This document shows positions 40,086 to 54,300 of a stretch of 64,000 nucleotides of DNA, in pieces. The notes under the pieces are model-generated. The model was given only the letters and a program-made list of their open reading frames with translations. It had not been told where the DNA came from and made no database searches. The stretch covers positions 73,564,624-73,628,623 of the forward strand of contig CM049308.1 in NCBI GenBank assembly GCA_026874595.1, written 5' to 3'. Made by a program: the position numbers and the translations under genes. Every line of letters starts with the position of its first letter. Positions within the stretch are counted from its first letter, which is position 1. Source of the DNA: Sipunculus nudus (lineage: Eukaryota > Annelida > Sipuncula > Golfingiida > Sipunculidae).

Positions 40086-40929
40086 ATAGATATCTGGGTT
40101 CCCAAGCTCAGACTAGCATCTGGGATTGTCTGTCCACAAACTTGACAAAGAACCATCAATTGCATAAAGATCAGGCAGCACTGTACAATCATCTGTGGTC
40201 AATTTGCTGATTTGCCGAGGTTAATTACTTGGCATATGAGGATGCTCTGTTGACTAAAGTTGGGTTTGATTGTTAACATTCTGATGGAAGCGTGGAGACA
40301 GCCATTGTCCTTCTCAGTGGAGTGACCAGTGCTGGGCAATGTTTTGCCTCCAGCAGGAAACCCAGTGCATATCAATGAGGTCAGGTCATATTACAATGAG
40401 CGCGCAGAAATTGGTCTATACACAGGCTTAATTTGGCGTTGGTATCAAGGATCTCAGAAAACATGAGGGGATTCGGCCTACCGCCAAAGATGTTTCAAAT
40501 TACTAATTATTTTATTTCATATAACGATAAAATCAAGAGCGTACCTAACCGAAATATGTGACCGCACAAATCTAATATCAGGAACACCTTGATCGGAGAC
40601 TCGGAGTGCCAAATGTTGAAGCACAACAAATTTAAATCGGTTTGACGCGCAACCAATATACATCGGTACCTCCGAGTTTTGGACACAGTTACGTCTGTCC
40701 AGGCAGAGAGTCACGTTTTATATTAATATATTTCAATTAAGTAGCAAACATAAACATATCAACATGATAACTGACGCAATGGCAGGTTTACCTGAAACTC
40801 TTCTCCAAAGAACACTCCAGAGCAACTGTAATCAGCACCAAGGAACCTCCATGTTTCACAAGACAAGAGTTTTTTTTCCAATTTTCCCCCAAATCCCAGT
40901 TTTGTTTCAGAGTGAAGAGATAGATATCA

Positions 40930-41240
40930 GCAGCCGACATGATCTTTGCAGTTCACTAATTGCAGGAGAAATGCCACATAAAGCACACTGCCCTTGAACA
41001 TTTTCTTCATAGACATCACCAAGGCTTTCGACCTTGCTAGCATGCCAGATCTGTTCCCGATGCTTGATTAGATCGGTCGCCCCAACTTGCTCACCTACTT
41101 CTATCATGACAACATGAAAGATACCGTGAGCATCGACAAATCCATCTACTTACCATTGGAGATTCGAGGTATGAAGAAACAGGGCTGTGTCATACAGCGG
41201 CAACCACTTTTCGGCATTTCTTCTCGATGTTTCATCTCCA
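40930..41240 (+). pseudogene. Decayed LINE reverse-transcriptase fragment
   Basis: Across two + frames with in-frame stops one can read DMIFAVH..LQEKC, then FFIDITKAFDLA, PDLFPML, FYHDNMKDTVSIDKS and KKQGCVIQ. This is the DLTKAFD-to-GVKQGCV stretch of LINE (non-LTR) reverse transcriptases. The YADD motif is not present. It is clearly non-functional. Confidence 0.65.
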
Positions 41241-41705
41241 ATCTGGCCCGATTAAATGACAATTACAAGTGTTACATCACCGCTATGCGCCTGTCTCAAT
41301 TTACATTAAATCTTTTAAATCTTTAAATCTTTTAAAGTTAAAAACTTTGTATTGCTAAGGTGGCTATGTGCAAATTAATATTTTGTGCGAGGATTTTTGT
41401 AATCGAAGTACATGTACTGGAAATGCACAGAAGAAAGAAGCAATTATTAAGGATGCAGACAATTACAAGACGATTGGCCTCAAGGCATTTACCCAGGAAA
41501 CTTTTTTACGAGTAAACTTAGTGATATTATAAATGATTGGGATCTTTAAGGTCCTAATTCGGGCCCAGCAATGCCCAGTTCGCCAAAATTGCATACTGTA
41601 CGTGGCCATACTCGATTTTGATGTTATTATAATTTATTAGCGCACGGCCTCCCATGGGTGCCTATCTTCGGTATAAGTTTTACGACAACCGCTTTAATGG
41701 TTGTT

Positions 41706-44249
41706 GTATCCCAGACAAAGTTGGGGGATAGTATATGGTTTAGGCACGGTCGCGCCACGTACCGCCGACGCCGAGATTTCTTTAAGGCGAGATAACTCGA
41801 AAAATATTTCACGGATCTTGACCAAACTTGATATATGAATAGACATTGGTGAGAAGACGAAGCCTATATTTAAGATGGGGTCATGGCCTTTACTAAGAGA
41901 GTGACCTTGACCTTGACCTTGAAAATATCCATTTTGGGGAAAATCACACAAATTCTGAAATATCTCAAGAAATTTTGCATGGATTGATCCAATAAATCAC
42001 GTTGACCGAGGATCTTGGATAGTGTTGTCACGTATCTGAAACCTATTACCCTTTTCTTGTTTTTGTGCGGATTATATCCCCATCAATGCCACTTGACAGT
42101 ACTGTGAGCATTATAAGTAAAAAAATAATAGACAGATTTCTTTCATATTATAATGCATATACATAGGTATGGGTTATGGGATGATGTATATTTAAAGTGG
42201 GGTCATGACCTTTCCTATGAGAGTGACTTTGACCTTGAATAGTGCCATTTATGATGAAAATCACACATAATCATGAATATCCCGATAAGGGATGCATGGA
42301 TTGGTCCAAAAATCAAAATGACCGAAGATCTTCGATAGCTTTGTCTTCTGCGGAAGACAGGTGGCGCAACCTTCTGTCCTTTTCTTGTTTTCGCGCCTTC
42401 TAATACCCCATCATTACCACTTGACAGTACTTTGAGCATTATAAGTCAAAAGCTGATGGACAGATTGGGCTAAAATTATGCATGTCCCTTGATCCTAGAT
42501 ACCTCCATCTTGTATTCAAAACTGGTAGTGCCATCTGCAATCGTTTTTGTGTGGCTTCCATCCGTACGTTTTCTTTAGGTGAAAATTGCTCATATCTCAG
42601 GGGTCGTTTAATGTGTTGGTCTGAAATTTTGCATGTACATCCATCTAGAGAGTTTTCTCGTAAAGCAGACAGGGGCGCCACCTACCTTATCGTTTTCTTG
42701 GTATGATTAAATACCTTTTCTCAAAATTGATTTGCAGTATTGGCCTGAAAATGTACAGATCAATAGATTTTGGATACCTCCGTCTCACATTCAAGACTGG
42801 TAGCGCCGTCTGCAATCGTTTTCGTGTGGCTTCTATCCGTATATATGCTTTAGGTCAAAATTGCTTATATTTCAGGAGTCATTGAATGTGTTGGTCTGAA
42901 ATGTGGCACGTACATCCACCTTGGAGAGTTTACTCGTAAAGCAGACATTTGGCGCCACCTACCTTACCGTTTCAATAGAATAAATAAATGCCCTTTTCTC
43001 AGGAATGAATTGTCCTATTGGACTGAAATTGTGCTTGTCCATAGATCTTGGATACCTCCATCACATATTCTATTGCACCGTCTGCAATATTTTAAATGTG
43101 GCGTCCATCCGTACATTTGCTGTGGGTAAAAATTGCTCATATCTGAGGAATCGTTCCATGTGTTAATCTGCAATTTGGCATGTACATCCATCTTGGAGAG
43201 TTTTTTTCACAAACAAGACAGGTGGCGTCACCTACCTTACCATTTTAATAGTATAAATTAGCTCATATTTCTGGAGTCATTGAATGTGTTGGTCTGAAAT
43301 TTGTTATGTACATCCACCTTGAAGAGTTTTCTCGTAGAGCAGAGAGGTTGCGCCACCCACCTTACGTTTTCATGGTATAAATAAATGCCCTTTTTTCAGA
43401 AATGATATGCCATATTGGCCTGAAATTGTGCATATCCATAGATCTTGGATACCTCAATTTCACATTGAGTTTTTATGTGACATCCATCCGTACATTTGCT
43501 GTAGGTGAAAATTGCTCATATCTGAGGAATCGTTAAATATGTTAGTCTGCAATTTGGCATGTACATCCATCTTGAGTTTACCCACCAAACAGACAGGTGG
43601 CGTCATCAACCTTACCACTTTATTAGTAGAAATTAGCTCATATTTCAGGGGTCACTGAATGTGTTGGTCTGAAATTTGGCATGACCATCCACCTTGGAGA
43701 GTTTTCTCGTAAAGCAGACAGGTGGCGCCACCTACCTTACCGTTTTTATAGTATAAATAAATGCCCTTTTCTCCAGAAATGATTTGCCGTATTGGCCTGA
43801 AAATGTGCTTGTCTATAGATCTTGGATACCTCCATCTCATACTCAGGACTGGTGGCTCCATCTACAATCGTTTTCGTATGGCGCCATCCTTACATTTGCT
43901 GTAGGTGAAAATTGTTCATATCTGAGGAATCGTTCAAGGTGTGGTCTACAATTTGGCCTGTACATCAATCTCGGAGAGTTGTCTCATCAACCAGACAGGT
44001 GGCGCCACCTACCATTTTAATAGTGTTATTTAACCCCCTTTTCTCAAGAGTGATTCACCATATTGGCTCCCATATTTGGTGAAACATATTGTTGATATTC
44101 TCAAGTTGATAGATGGAAGAAACCATGGTTGCTTGCCAAGTGTCGGTATATGCTGCTGAAGATAGGGGCCTATTCTTAAAGGGGGGGGGGGGGGGGGGGA
44201 TTTATTGTCTTGGGGTACTGTGGCACCTGCAGTGCCATGAAATGTCTAG
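41706..44249 (+). mobile_element. HINE with about 270-bp tandem core (family GTATCCC)
   Basis: The left end is GTATCCCAGACAAAGTTGGGGGATA. The right end is a GGCAC CTGCA GTGCC hairpin, ATGAAATGT and CTAG (44246-44249), then T. From about 42480 it is a tandem of diverged 270-bp units ('cctgaaa.tgtgc.tgtc.atagatcttggatacctccatctcacattcaagactggt' ... 'gacaggtggcgccacctaccttaccgtttt'). The palindrome GGTGGCGCCACC is exact at 43721 and 43998. A G19 run (44181-44199) precedes the end. Confidence 0.7.
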
Positions 44250-44560
44250 TTGATGTAATGCGCATGAAAGGAATTCCAGGATCGCTGCCTGTTGGCTATA
44301 TTGGATTTCCGATTGGTGATCATTCGTTTGAAATTCGATAGCACACATCCTTTCATGGATGTGTGGTAAAATATTCACGACAATTACTTGAATGATTCTC
44401 AAGATAACATGCGTGAAAGGAATTAAGAGATTGCTGACTGGCGGTCATATTGGATTTCTGACGGTTCTGAAATTAAATTCGGTAGCACATATTCTCTCAT
44501 GAGTCTCAGTCTTCGCTTAACTTTTCACGGCAATCACCTGAACGTTTCTTGACCGAGTAA
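44250..44560. repeat. Fragment related to the 140-bp tandem of KMO intron 2
   Basis: 'gcatgaaaggaattccaggatcgctgcctgttggctatattggatttccgattgg' and a second similar unit near 44410 echo the 'gaaagaaaatcagcgattgggctgtggcggccatattggaattccgacagg' units at 23670-24560. Confidence 0.4.
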
Positions 44561-45337
44561 GTGTGCACCAAGGAGCGTGACGGAAGGACAGATGCACGGA
44601 CAAGCGGGAAACAAATAAGAGTAACGTTAGACAGATACAACAGATAGTTTTGGATGTAAAAAATTTAGAGGTTAAAGAAATAATTATATCGTTTTTCAAA
44701 ACGCCCCTTTGAAAATATCATAAGCGACTTCGAATTACTAAATAAAAACAAGATCTTCTCCCTCAATGATCGTTGTTTATAACATTGACTGTAAATAATA
44801 TAACTTTAACTTGCCAGAACCTCTTTCAGTTAAAAAAAAATAATACATCACTGGCTAGCAGACAAATAGGAAGTATAGGAACAAATATAGATATGTCGCA
44901 TTTTAGAACACTGTTAACGATCTATATCACCATGAAGAGTTGCGCGTCTCTTTCACCTACTGTGGTGTCTCCTAGTGGACATAGACAAAACTATTTTACG
45001 GGTTGTCAGCATTTTTGCGAGATGTAGCGAGGACGACCTTGCGCATGGTTTTGCGAAATATCAAATGGCCGAGATATTCGAAATGTAAAAAAAAACGATG
45101 AACTTTCACGAATTTCACATCTCATCTTAATCTTCGTTTGTGAAAAAATCAACACCCATATCTAAGAGCTGTTACTATTAAATCGTTCATTGCAAACATT
45201 TTTCCATAATTGTTGTTTATTAAAGGATTTGGTTTTTCACAACCTTTTTGGAGCTGGTTTGCATAACGTCCAGGGCCATTTGAGTACCAGCGGTAAACTT
45301 CCGTTTCAGGACGAGGGTAGGACGTCTCACTCTCAGA

Positions 45338-48300
45338 ATGGAGATCGGAGCAGAAATCAGTCAGAAAATTCGGGTATATTAGATTTACATCTCCGATCGT
45401 GCGTAACAGCATAACACTGGTGGTTTATCCTGTTCTAAAAGACTGTCAGTATTATCACCCATTACTGACAAAGTAAATTTTATAAATTTGTCCAATTTCA
45501 ATAAACATCAGTACATCATTACATGAATGCTAAGTAACCTGCACAGGTACACCCGTGTACTCTGAAGACTAGTCCACTCCTCGTCCACTAGTCAACTGAA
45601 AAAACTAAAATTTTACGTATATCTGATGGTACATTTTTCTCTTCACCCACTATGCACTTCCTGTTGCAAATTAGACCTAGTTGTGGCTTTGTAGTATATG
45701 CAGAGCCACAGGTCACTGCCTTCAGTTAGCTAGTAGACAGAGCACATACAAACGCCAACACAGCTGTAATGTAATACATGCACTTCTCAGGCTGAAACAA
45801 CTGGTTGTGTAAACAGTGGTTCAGTCACTTGGACACAGCAGTGATGACGTAACACATGCACACTGCTGGCTGAAACAATCGCACCGGCTGACAGGGACAG
45901 ACGCCCAACATGGGCTGAGCCTATACGCACGATATCGTGCACACACGATGTTATACGCACGATATCGTGTATATAGTGCACAATATACACGATATCGTGC
46001 ATATAGTCATGTAATGCACACGAATTATCGTGTATATTGCTCGTTATACACACGAATATTGTGCATGTAAAACGCTGTACGCATGATTTTTTTTTGTTAT
46101 TGTGTGCATTGTGTATATAGTGGTTAATATGCACGAATTTGACTTTCCGGAGATTACATGCACGCAGCGAAATTTAGCAGTGGTGGTCCCGGGGAAAGGG
46201 GGGTTTGATGTGGGAGCCACAACAATCCCTTTTTAATAAGGGGTTCAAAACATTATATGTATCGATCAGCAGCATTTATTGAGTGAGCACTTGGGCTAGG
46301 TGTGCGTGTTGAGGGGTGTGCCATGGGGCCTGGGTTAAGGACGCAACCAAGATCCATATATTTAATTTTTTTCATAATATAACTGCACCCAGGTCCCAGA
46401 TGGCACTTGTGAGGTATAGTTCACGTTTTTTTCGGGGGGGGGGGGGGATTAGGCCTTCTTTATTTCCTATATTGGTTATAAGTAGGCCTACAGGTTTTCA
46501 TAGGGGTGGGGCTTAGCTGCGTACGCACTTTTAGTGGTTTAGTTGGATTTGTAAATAAAAGTATTGCATAAAGAATTATGTATGAGCAGATATGGGGACG
46601 CAAAACCTGCGCGGAAGATAAAGTGATCTGCATTTTTTTTTAATTTCATCTGTTATTTTTGGGAATTTTTTAACTGAATATTTTAAAAAATACCCTGGAC
46701 ATCATGGTATTGCTGTACTTGACTATAAACATAACGAACAACAACCATGCGCCCCCCCCCCCCCCCCCTTCCCATGATGTACGTGGGATTACGGACACCT
46801 TTCAGGGAAACGGCACGTGGCGCACCGTCATTGCGACCTGTGACGTAACGGATCACGCTCGATAGATGGCCGTATGGTGTCAAAATAAATTTCAATAAAA
46901 TCCGTTATACCATCTCGAGATATCATACACACACAGAATCGAGTGAAAACACTAACCCTCGCTTCGCGCAGGGTTAATAGAACACGAATAAATCCAAAAG
47001 AAGTACCAGCTAGTACAGCTTTAATTCTTTTGCAGTTCTTATTTCAACCCAGTGCAGAAGATGGTACTAATAATGCCACCTCCCCTCCTTCCGCCTCCTG
47101 TGTTTACACATACAACCATATATACTGGAACGTACACACACATACATATTTATATAATACAAACAATCCCTGACTATTTGCGAACATGTCAATTTACTTT
47201 CCTCGTAGTACAAAACATGCAAAAATTTACTGAGATACAGCGTGAAGGAAGGACTAAAAGCCATAGCAATCCGGTTTGCAGCCAACAAATTGAATCTCAG
47301 TTCAACTCCATTCAAATTAATGATATGAATGTTAGGTCATTCCAGACCCTACATCGAAGTTGATAATGACAAACTTAATGTAATGACACAAAAGATTATA
47401 TTCCTATGAAATGCAATGAGATTCTAAAGTAATTACAGCTTACAATCAACAAACGTCACCATTTAATTGCTCCCTAATTCAGTCAAACTGCCTCGTATCA
47501 CATGCTTGCATTTCATCGTACACTATACGTCATGACTACATCTGAAGAATTCGAAAGATTGAAGGATGAAGGTTATTACAAAAGAAACTCATTTCATTAT
47601 TCAGGTGACATTGCTTACTTCACAAAGATAGCTGTTACCCGTTAGTTTGCTCAAACCTTCTGAAAAGATCATACAAGGATTATAGTATTTCTGCGGCCAG
47701 TTAATATGTAATATCACTCCACAAAATTGTGATTTATGTAACAAGGTTCCACCTACAGATAAAGTATACTACAAATTATCAACCATGTGGAACATTTAAT
47801 TTTTAATTTCTCTCTTTAGAGCAATAAGGACATATCACAATATCTACCTTCCCAAGAAAACTAATGTTGCAATAAAACTTAAGTTCACCTTTGCTCACTA
47901 TGATGAATACAACAATGGACCCTGACTCCTTGGATTAAATATTTTTGTTTGTTAATACATCACCTAAAATGTTACTTTCACTATACTGACAACTGCGTTC
48001 TTGCATATTAACATATTCCCTTTTGTATTCTTAAATAGCAATTCACACAGTCAACATAAAATGTTGTACTCTAACTGTGTTATAAGCTGGTATTTCAACA
48101 CATCTGTATATTATGAAAATAACATTCAAAATTGGCTGTGGCGGATTCAGAGGGGTTGAGCTATTACATCTCTCATTTTATCTATTTCTTTTCCCAGTTA
48201 TTCGTTATTAATTTTTCTTGTTTAGATATCTTTGTTTATTCCCCAGCAATTAAATTATTAATATATCCAAAGTTTATTACATCCTATTCATAAGTTGAGG

Positions 48301-51300
48301 ATATGAATGAAGAGCTCTGTGATAAAGATTTAATAAGATAGCATCTAAATGTTTCTATACCCAGGGAGGGAGTCTTACCGTTATATCCACTCTGCTGGGT
48401 CATAACACCAAGAACTGGGTCATGTCCCCTTTAAAATTAAAAAAAAAAATTCTCAATACGGGAGGGGTCACCCCCCCCCCCCCCACCCCTTAAATTTCCC
48501 CGTGTATACTTTAACTTTCAAATGAACAATATCTCTACATTTAATTTTATAAAATAGATGAGAAAAAAAATTTCATACGCTGAAAATATATTACGTATAT
48601 AGTAATTTATATATATATATATATAAATTTAAATTATATATATGTTTGTATATATATGTATTTATAAAATATATATATTGCTTAAAACCCATCGACCGCT
48701 AACCCAGTATATCAGCGCCCCCGTTCACGAATTTCTGGACCCGCCACTGATAGGCCTATTCGTTGTGGCTTGTATCAGTGTAATATATGTAAGATATTCC
48801 AGTGTATAAGAATAAACATGGTAAGGCATATTTAAATTATAATTCGTATGGATCAGAAGATTTTGGAAATAATTCTAAATATATTTAATAAAAGGTTTTA
48901 AGCTAAAGACTAAAGTAGGCTAAACTTGACTCTATGAGACGGGGAACCAGACTAGCTATTACAGTGCCGCACACACGATGTTTTTGAACCAATAGCGGCA
49001 TGGTTGTAACTAAATAAAATGAATGGTTATAATATAATGTATACAGAATTTTAACTCAAATATAAATGGAACTGCGATTTTGTGTACATAGCATACAATG
49101 TGCACGATAATCTCGTGCAGGTAACACAACAATATACACGATATATTGTCGTGCATGCTATCCTCTATGTGCACGACAATATTGTGCATATTGCAATACA
49201 CTATGCACGACCAGTCGTGCGCCTGCGCACGAGAAAATCGTGCGTATAGCCGGTCCCCCCAACATGCAGGGTCAGAAGTACTCAGACAAGTGCAGTGTCT
49301 ACAAAGGATAGATAAACGAAGATAAATGAAGGCAAATGGCCTGTGAATCTGTATGAACTATACAGAGCCACAAGAGATTTGCTGTCACACTGTCTATAAA
49401 ACTGAACACAAAGCTCAGAGAAAATGTGACTATCTTTTGCCAACATTGATACGCTCTATGTATGGGGAGGTATAAAAACTGTCGCCTATTAAATCCATAA
49501 GGTATAAGACCCTTCTTGACTCTATTTAATTGGAAAAATTATTAGGCCCTGCCATAGATCAAATCTTATATCCATGCAGTGGGAGTTTCTACCAGACCAG
49601 CCATGGTACATGCAAAAGATCTGTGGCACATATTTGACTACCCATTTCCTGCCAAACAACAATACTGCCTACACAGGATTAAACCATTTTGGCTGCAGTA
49701 AATAAATGATTGCAATAAAATTTAAAATATGAATCAAATGTTTTGGCAAAATTGAATGTAACCCCATCTACCACGTAACATTACATGTGTGGTTTATTGT
49801 TTAATATTATGTTGTCCTTGTTTGGTAGGAATGGCAACACGTGCCTATGACACCTGTCTTTTGGTACAAACTGTTTGGTTCATTTGTCGTGTGAAAGCCC
49901 AAAACTAGTTTCTGCAATGCACATTGGCCAGAATGTTTAGACAAAGTTGCAGTGTGAAAGAGGTAATATATATGACATATTCTATATTGCATCTACCAAA
50001 CAAAATTGGAACTATTTTGTGGAATATACATTAATTGTGTGGGATGGGAGGTACCATGAAGAAAAGTCACCTCTCCTTGGTTGAGGTTTCAAACAAGCAA
50101 TCTCCGGGCTATCTCTACCCCTGGACCACAGAAGCCATTTGATCACTCATGTTGTTTTCACAATCAACAAAAAAGGTTTTGAACTTTTTATAAGCCCGTC
50201 TATGACAGGATGTATTATGGTATACTGTCCGTCTGTCTGTTAACTTTTAGTGTCACTGCGATAACTTACCGGGGCTATGATGGATTTTCACAAACTCGCC
50301 ATAACTACTTACAAATAGATTATCTCCCCTGACTTCAATTATGGGCAAAATCCACACAATTTTATTTATTTATTTAGTAACCTCCAATATTTGGAGAGAA
50401 TATTTGATCTAAAACAATACATATATCATAAGGTTAAGATATGAAGACAGTAATCATGAAAATATATTAAATTGCCTTTAAGAGAATTTCCAGTAATGTC
50501 ATATTCTTACTAAAACCAGCGTTTAAAACACTATGAATACTATCAACCAGACCTTGATACCCTTGCCAACTCCAATTTAATAAGGTCGGAGGTCGCTAGG
50601 CTACTTTGTGGTGTCACTGGGATAACTTGTGAGTGAAATGATGAATTTGGATAAAACTCAACAGAAATGTTAATCAATAAAATATCTAGTCTGAGTTTGA
50701 TTTCAAGCAAAATCCACATATATTTAATGAGGTCAGAGGTCACAACACTTTGGATGCACCGTGATGACCTACCAAAAATCCTATGGAGTTTCATGAAACT
50801 TGTTATACATAATTACCAATAGAGCTCACATCAATGAAATTCTCAGCGAAATTCCTGCATATTTAATGAGGTCAGAAGTCGCCACACTTTGGTGGTACCA
50901 CCAAACTTCTGATGGGTTTTCATATAACTCATGATGAGTAAAAACCAATACAGTTTCTCACCTGAATTACATTCTCAGCAAAGTCATGCATATTTAATTA
51001 AGTCAGAGGTCACAAAATATGCAACGGGCATATTTTTGCACCATTTGTGGTGCACTTGGTATGATTCCTGTACTTGCTGATATGCTACAGTTGTGAAACT
51101 GTTACCCTGCTCATGCCCAGTTCATTCTTGTGTGTTTTTCAGTCTGCTATCAAGTCAAAACTGGTGGACCTTGGGGCATATGTAGGTGAGTGTCAGATCA
51201 TTTTTGTTGAACAAGAATTTTGCATGGATGGTTGTTTTGTGTTTATTTAACCAATTAAAGTGTGTATTCACCATGAATCAGGATTTAGAGAAACCCATGA

Positions 51301-54300
51301 ATTGCAAAATAAGATCAGTTTTACTACATTTCTTTGCATGACACTTATTTTAAATATTTGTTTCTTTTTAGCATATAAGAATGTTAAATGCTGCATATCT
51401 TCATGAAATGTCTCATTCTCTAGGACCACATTTAAAGAAATTGAGCTATTCAGTCAACCTTTATATTTTTTTCAGCACAAAAGGCAGGAAAGAACTGTAA
51501 TGGATTTAATATTTTTCATCATAAGACAACACTAATACAACAAACTTGGTTTCTAATATTTCATAAACATTTTATAAGTATTTGAAATTTTCACATAAAA
51601 CTTAATTTTTTCATTAATGTTCAAAATGTTAAGAATTTGTGTATTATATGACAGTTATGAAAACTTGACAGCATGATGTTTCAGTCTGGTAATTCTGTTT
51701 ATTAACTTTTACAGATGATGAGCTCCCTGATTATATAATGGTCATGGTGGCCAACAAGAAGACACAGGCCCAAATGACAGAAGACCTCAATTTGTTCCTA
51801 GGAAACAACACAGAGATATTCACACTTTGGTGAGTAAAAGATTTTATCCTAAATAAGGCTAAATGCCATTTAAAACAAATTGAATGTTTCTCCTGGGGGT
51901 ATGCATGCTTATCACCAGCATATGCTTCCCTACACTCTTTACACAGCGCTTTACTTATAGGCCTACTGCCTATATCGTAAGCGCTGTTTGTTTTGACCTC
52001 ATATCCTTAATGGCTACCCCAGAGGGGAGCACTGTTTTGGTCCAATAAGATGAGACCCTGTGCTAGAAGACAACTGTTTTACCAGCCAAGCAAGATACAC
52101 GGGGCCAATTTTGTTCATTTCGTTTTGAGTGACAGCTCATCACCCTACAACCTTTTGAACAGGCCACAGGCTCAGAGAGAATGGCCCCGCACATGGTTTG
52201 CACAGGTCCTTGTGTACATATGATGCCCAGCCGGTGAGCTGTAATTAAAACGAAATGAAACAACATAGGCTCCGTGCGCAGCGCTTGAAGCACAGCTCTG
52301 GGCAGAGCCATGCTGCCTGTCGAGTGTTTGTTAACTGGCATTTGGTTGGCTGCTAGTCACATCAGAATTTTTTTTTTCAGCAGACAGACCTACCACCTTG
52401 GGTGTGTTGCAATAAGGTGACTTAAGTCATGTAGGTGACTTAAGCCTGGGGGCACCTGTGTGTCACTATGGTAACCATTATGACGTCACAATTGTCACAA
52501 TGGTATTTAGGCCCGCAACTGGGCTTAAGTCCAGTAAAATGTTATTGCAACAGGCCCCAGGTGTCTAACTGTATCATAAATGGTCAAACCAGGCAGCAGG
52601 GAAAACCAGTAGCTTCTTTAGAAGTGCAATATTTCCGCTGCCTTGGGAGCAAAGTGCTTTCATCACAACCTATCTTTCATGCTTTTGCTGCCACCTGTCT
52701 ACAGCTTATTGAACTAAAGAATAAAATACTGACAAGAACCTTGAATTGGTGTTATAATATGTCCTTTGAGCTACCACTGTGTTGATATGTATATATGCAC
52801 ACACATGGAGGGTATAGGTTATGTTGAAATCAAGTGATAGGTGATATTCATTGTATCTCCAGACAAAATTGGGATACTACGGATTCATGACGGTCCCGCC
52901 ACCGCCTTGGAAAAACCTTGTGAGCGGGATAACTCAAAAAATATTTCACTGATCTTTTTCAAACTTTACATTTGTATAGATATAGGTAAGAGGACGAAGC
53001 CTATTTAAAATGACCTATGGTCATGACCTATGCTAGGAGAGTGACCTTGACCTTGAATAGGTCCTTTTTGCTGAAAATAACACAAATTCTTAAATATCTC
53101 AAGTAAGCTTGCATGGACTGGTCCAAAAATCATGGTGACCGAAGATCTTGGATAGCCTTGTGATATACCAGAAACTGGTGGCGCCACCTATTATCCTTTT
53201 CTTGTTTTTAAGCCTTTTAATACCCCCATAATTGCTACTTGACAGTACTGTAAGCATTATAAGTCAAAACTAATGGACAGATTTCTTTCATATTATGCAC
53301 ATGTAGAGAGATGGGGTATGGGATGAGGTCTATTTACATTTGGGTCATGACCTTTACCATGAGAGTGGCCTTGACCTTTAATGTGTCCATATTTGGTGAA
53401 AATCAAACACCTCTTATGATATCTCCATTGTAGATAGCCATATGGATTTCAAACGTGACTTATGTATGGCCCACCACTAAAGTAAGAACCCTATAGGTTC
53501 TAGGGTCATGAGGTCAAAGGTCAAGGTCACTGGACTCCCATCTTAAAAGATACTGTGGATGCATTTTAAGCCAAACTTTCATCCCAGGTCTTCCATCTTG
53601 AATATATAGCTAACTTGCCTACAGTGGATGATCCATATCAATTTTGAGGTCAAAGGTCAATGCCACAGGAGCTATCTGTCAAAAAATTAGTTTCTGGATG
53701 ATAAATCCTGCTTTTATTGATGTATTGTTTCTAAACTTGATGTATATATGTCCCATTGAAAAAGCAAGAATCCAATTGATTTTGGGGTCATGAGGTCAAA
53801 GGTCAAGGTCACAGGACACATCTTTAAAAAGATCATGGATGCATTTTCAGTCAAACATTTCATCTCAGACCTTTCATCTTGCACATATAGTTCATCTGCC
53901 AATAGAGGAAGACCCCTATCAATTTTGAGGTCACAAGGTCAAAGGTGAAGGTCACAGGAACCATCTGTCAAAAAAATAGTTTCTGGATGATAATTCCTGC
54001 TTTTATTGATGTATAGATTTCAAATTTGACTTGTATATGACCCATTGGAAAAGCAAGACCCGAATTGATTTTGGGGTCATGAGGTCAAAGGTCAAGGTCA
54101 CAGGACATCTTTAAAAAGATTGTGGATGCATTTTCAGGCAAACAATTCATTTCAGATATCACCGTGCACATATAGTTCACTTACCAAAAGTGGAAGACCC
54201 CTATCAATTTTGAGGTCACAAGGTCAAAGGTGAAGGTCACAGAGCCATCTGTCCAACAATTAGTTTCTGGATGAAAATTCCTGCTTTTATTGATGTATGG

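Larger units (their letters stand above)
45374..51142 (+). other. ZC3H14 intron 1
   Basis: A 5.8-kb intron holding the putative foldback element (45922-49248) and a minisatellite repeat (50190-51060). Long C/G runs occur at about 46437-46447, 46752-46768 and 48471-48484. No extra exon seen. Confidence 0.7.

Noticed and set aside
45922-46090. CRISPR-like array
   Set aside because: Repeats are short palindromes at irregular spacing in animal DNA, with no spacers of constant length and no cas genes.
45787-46134. A 115-codon ORF rich in HDIV and HDYI
   Set aside because: It is the palindrome array read as protein.
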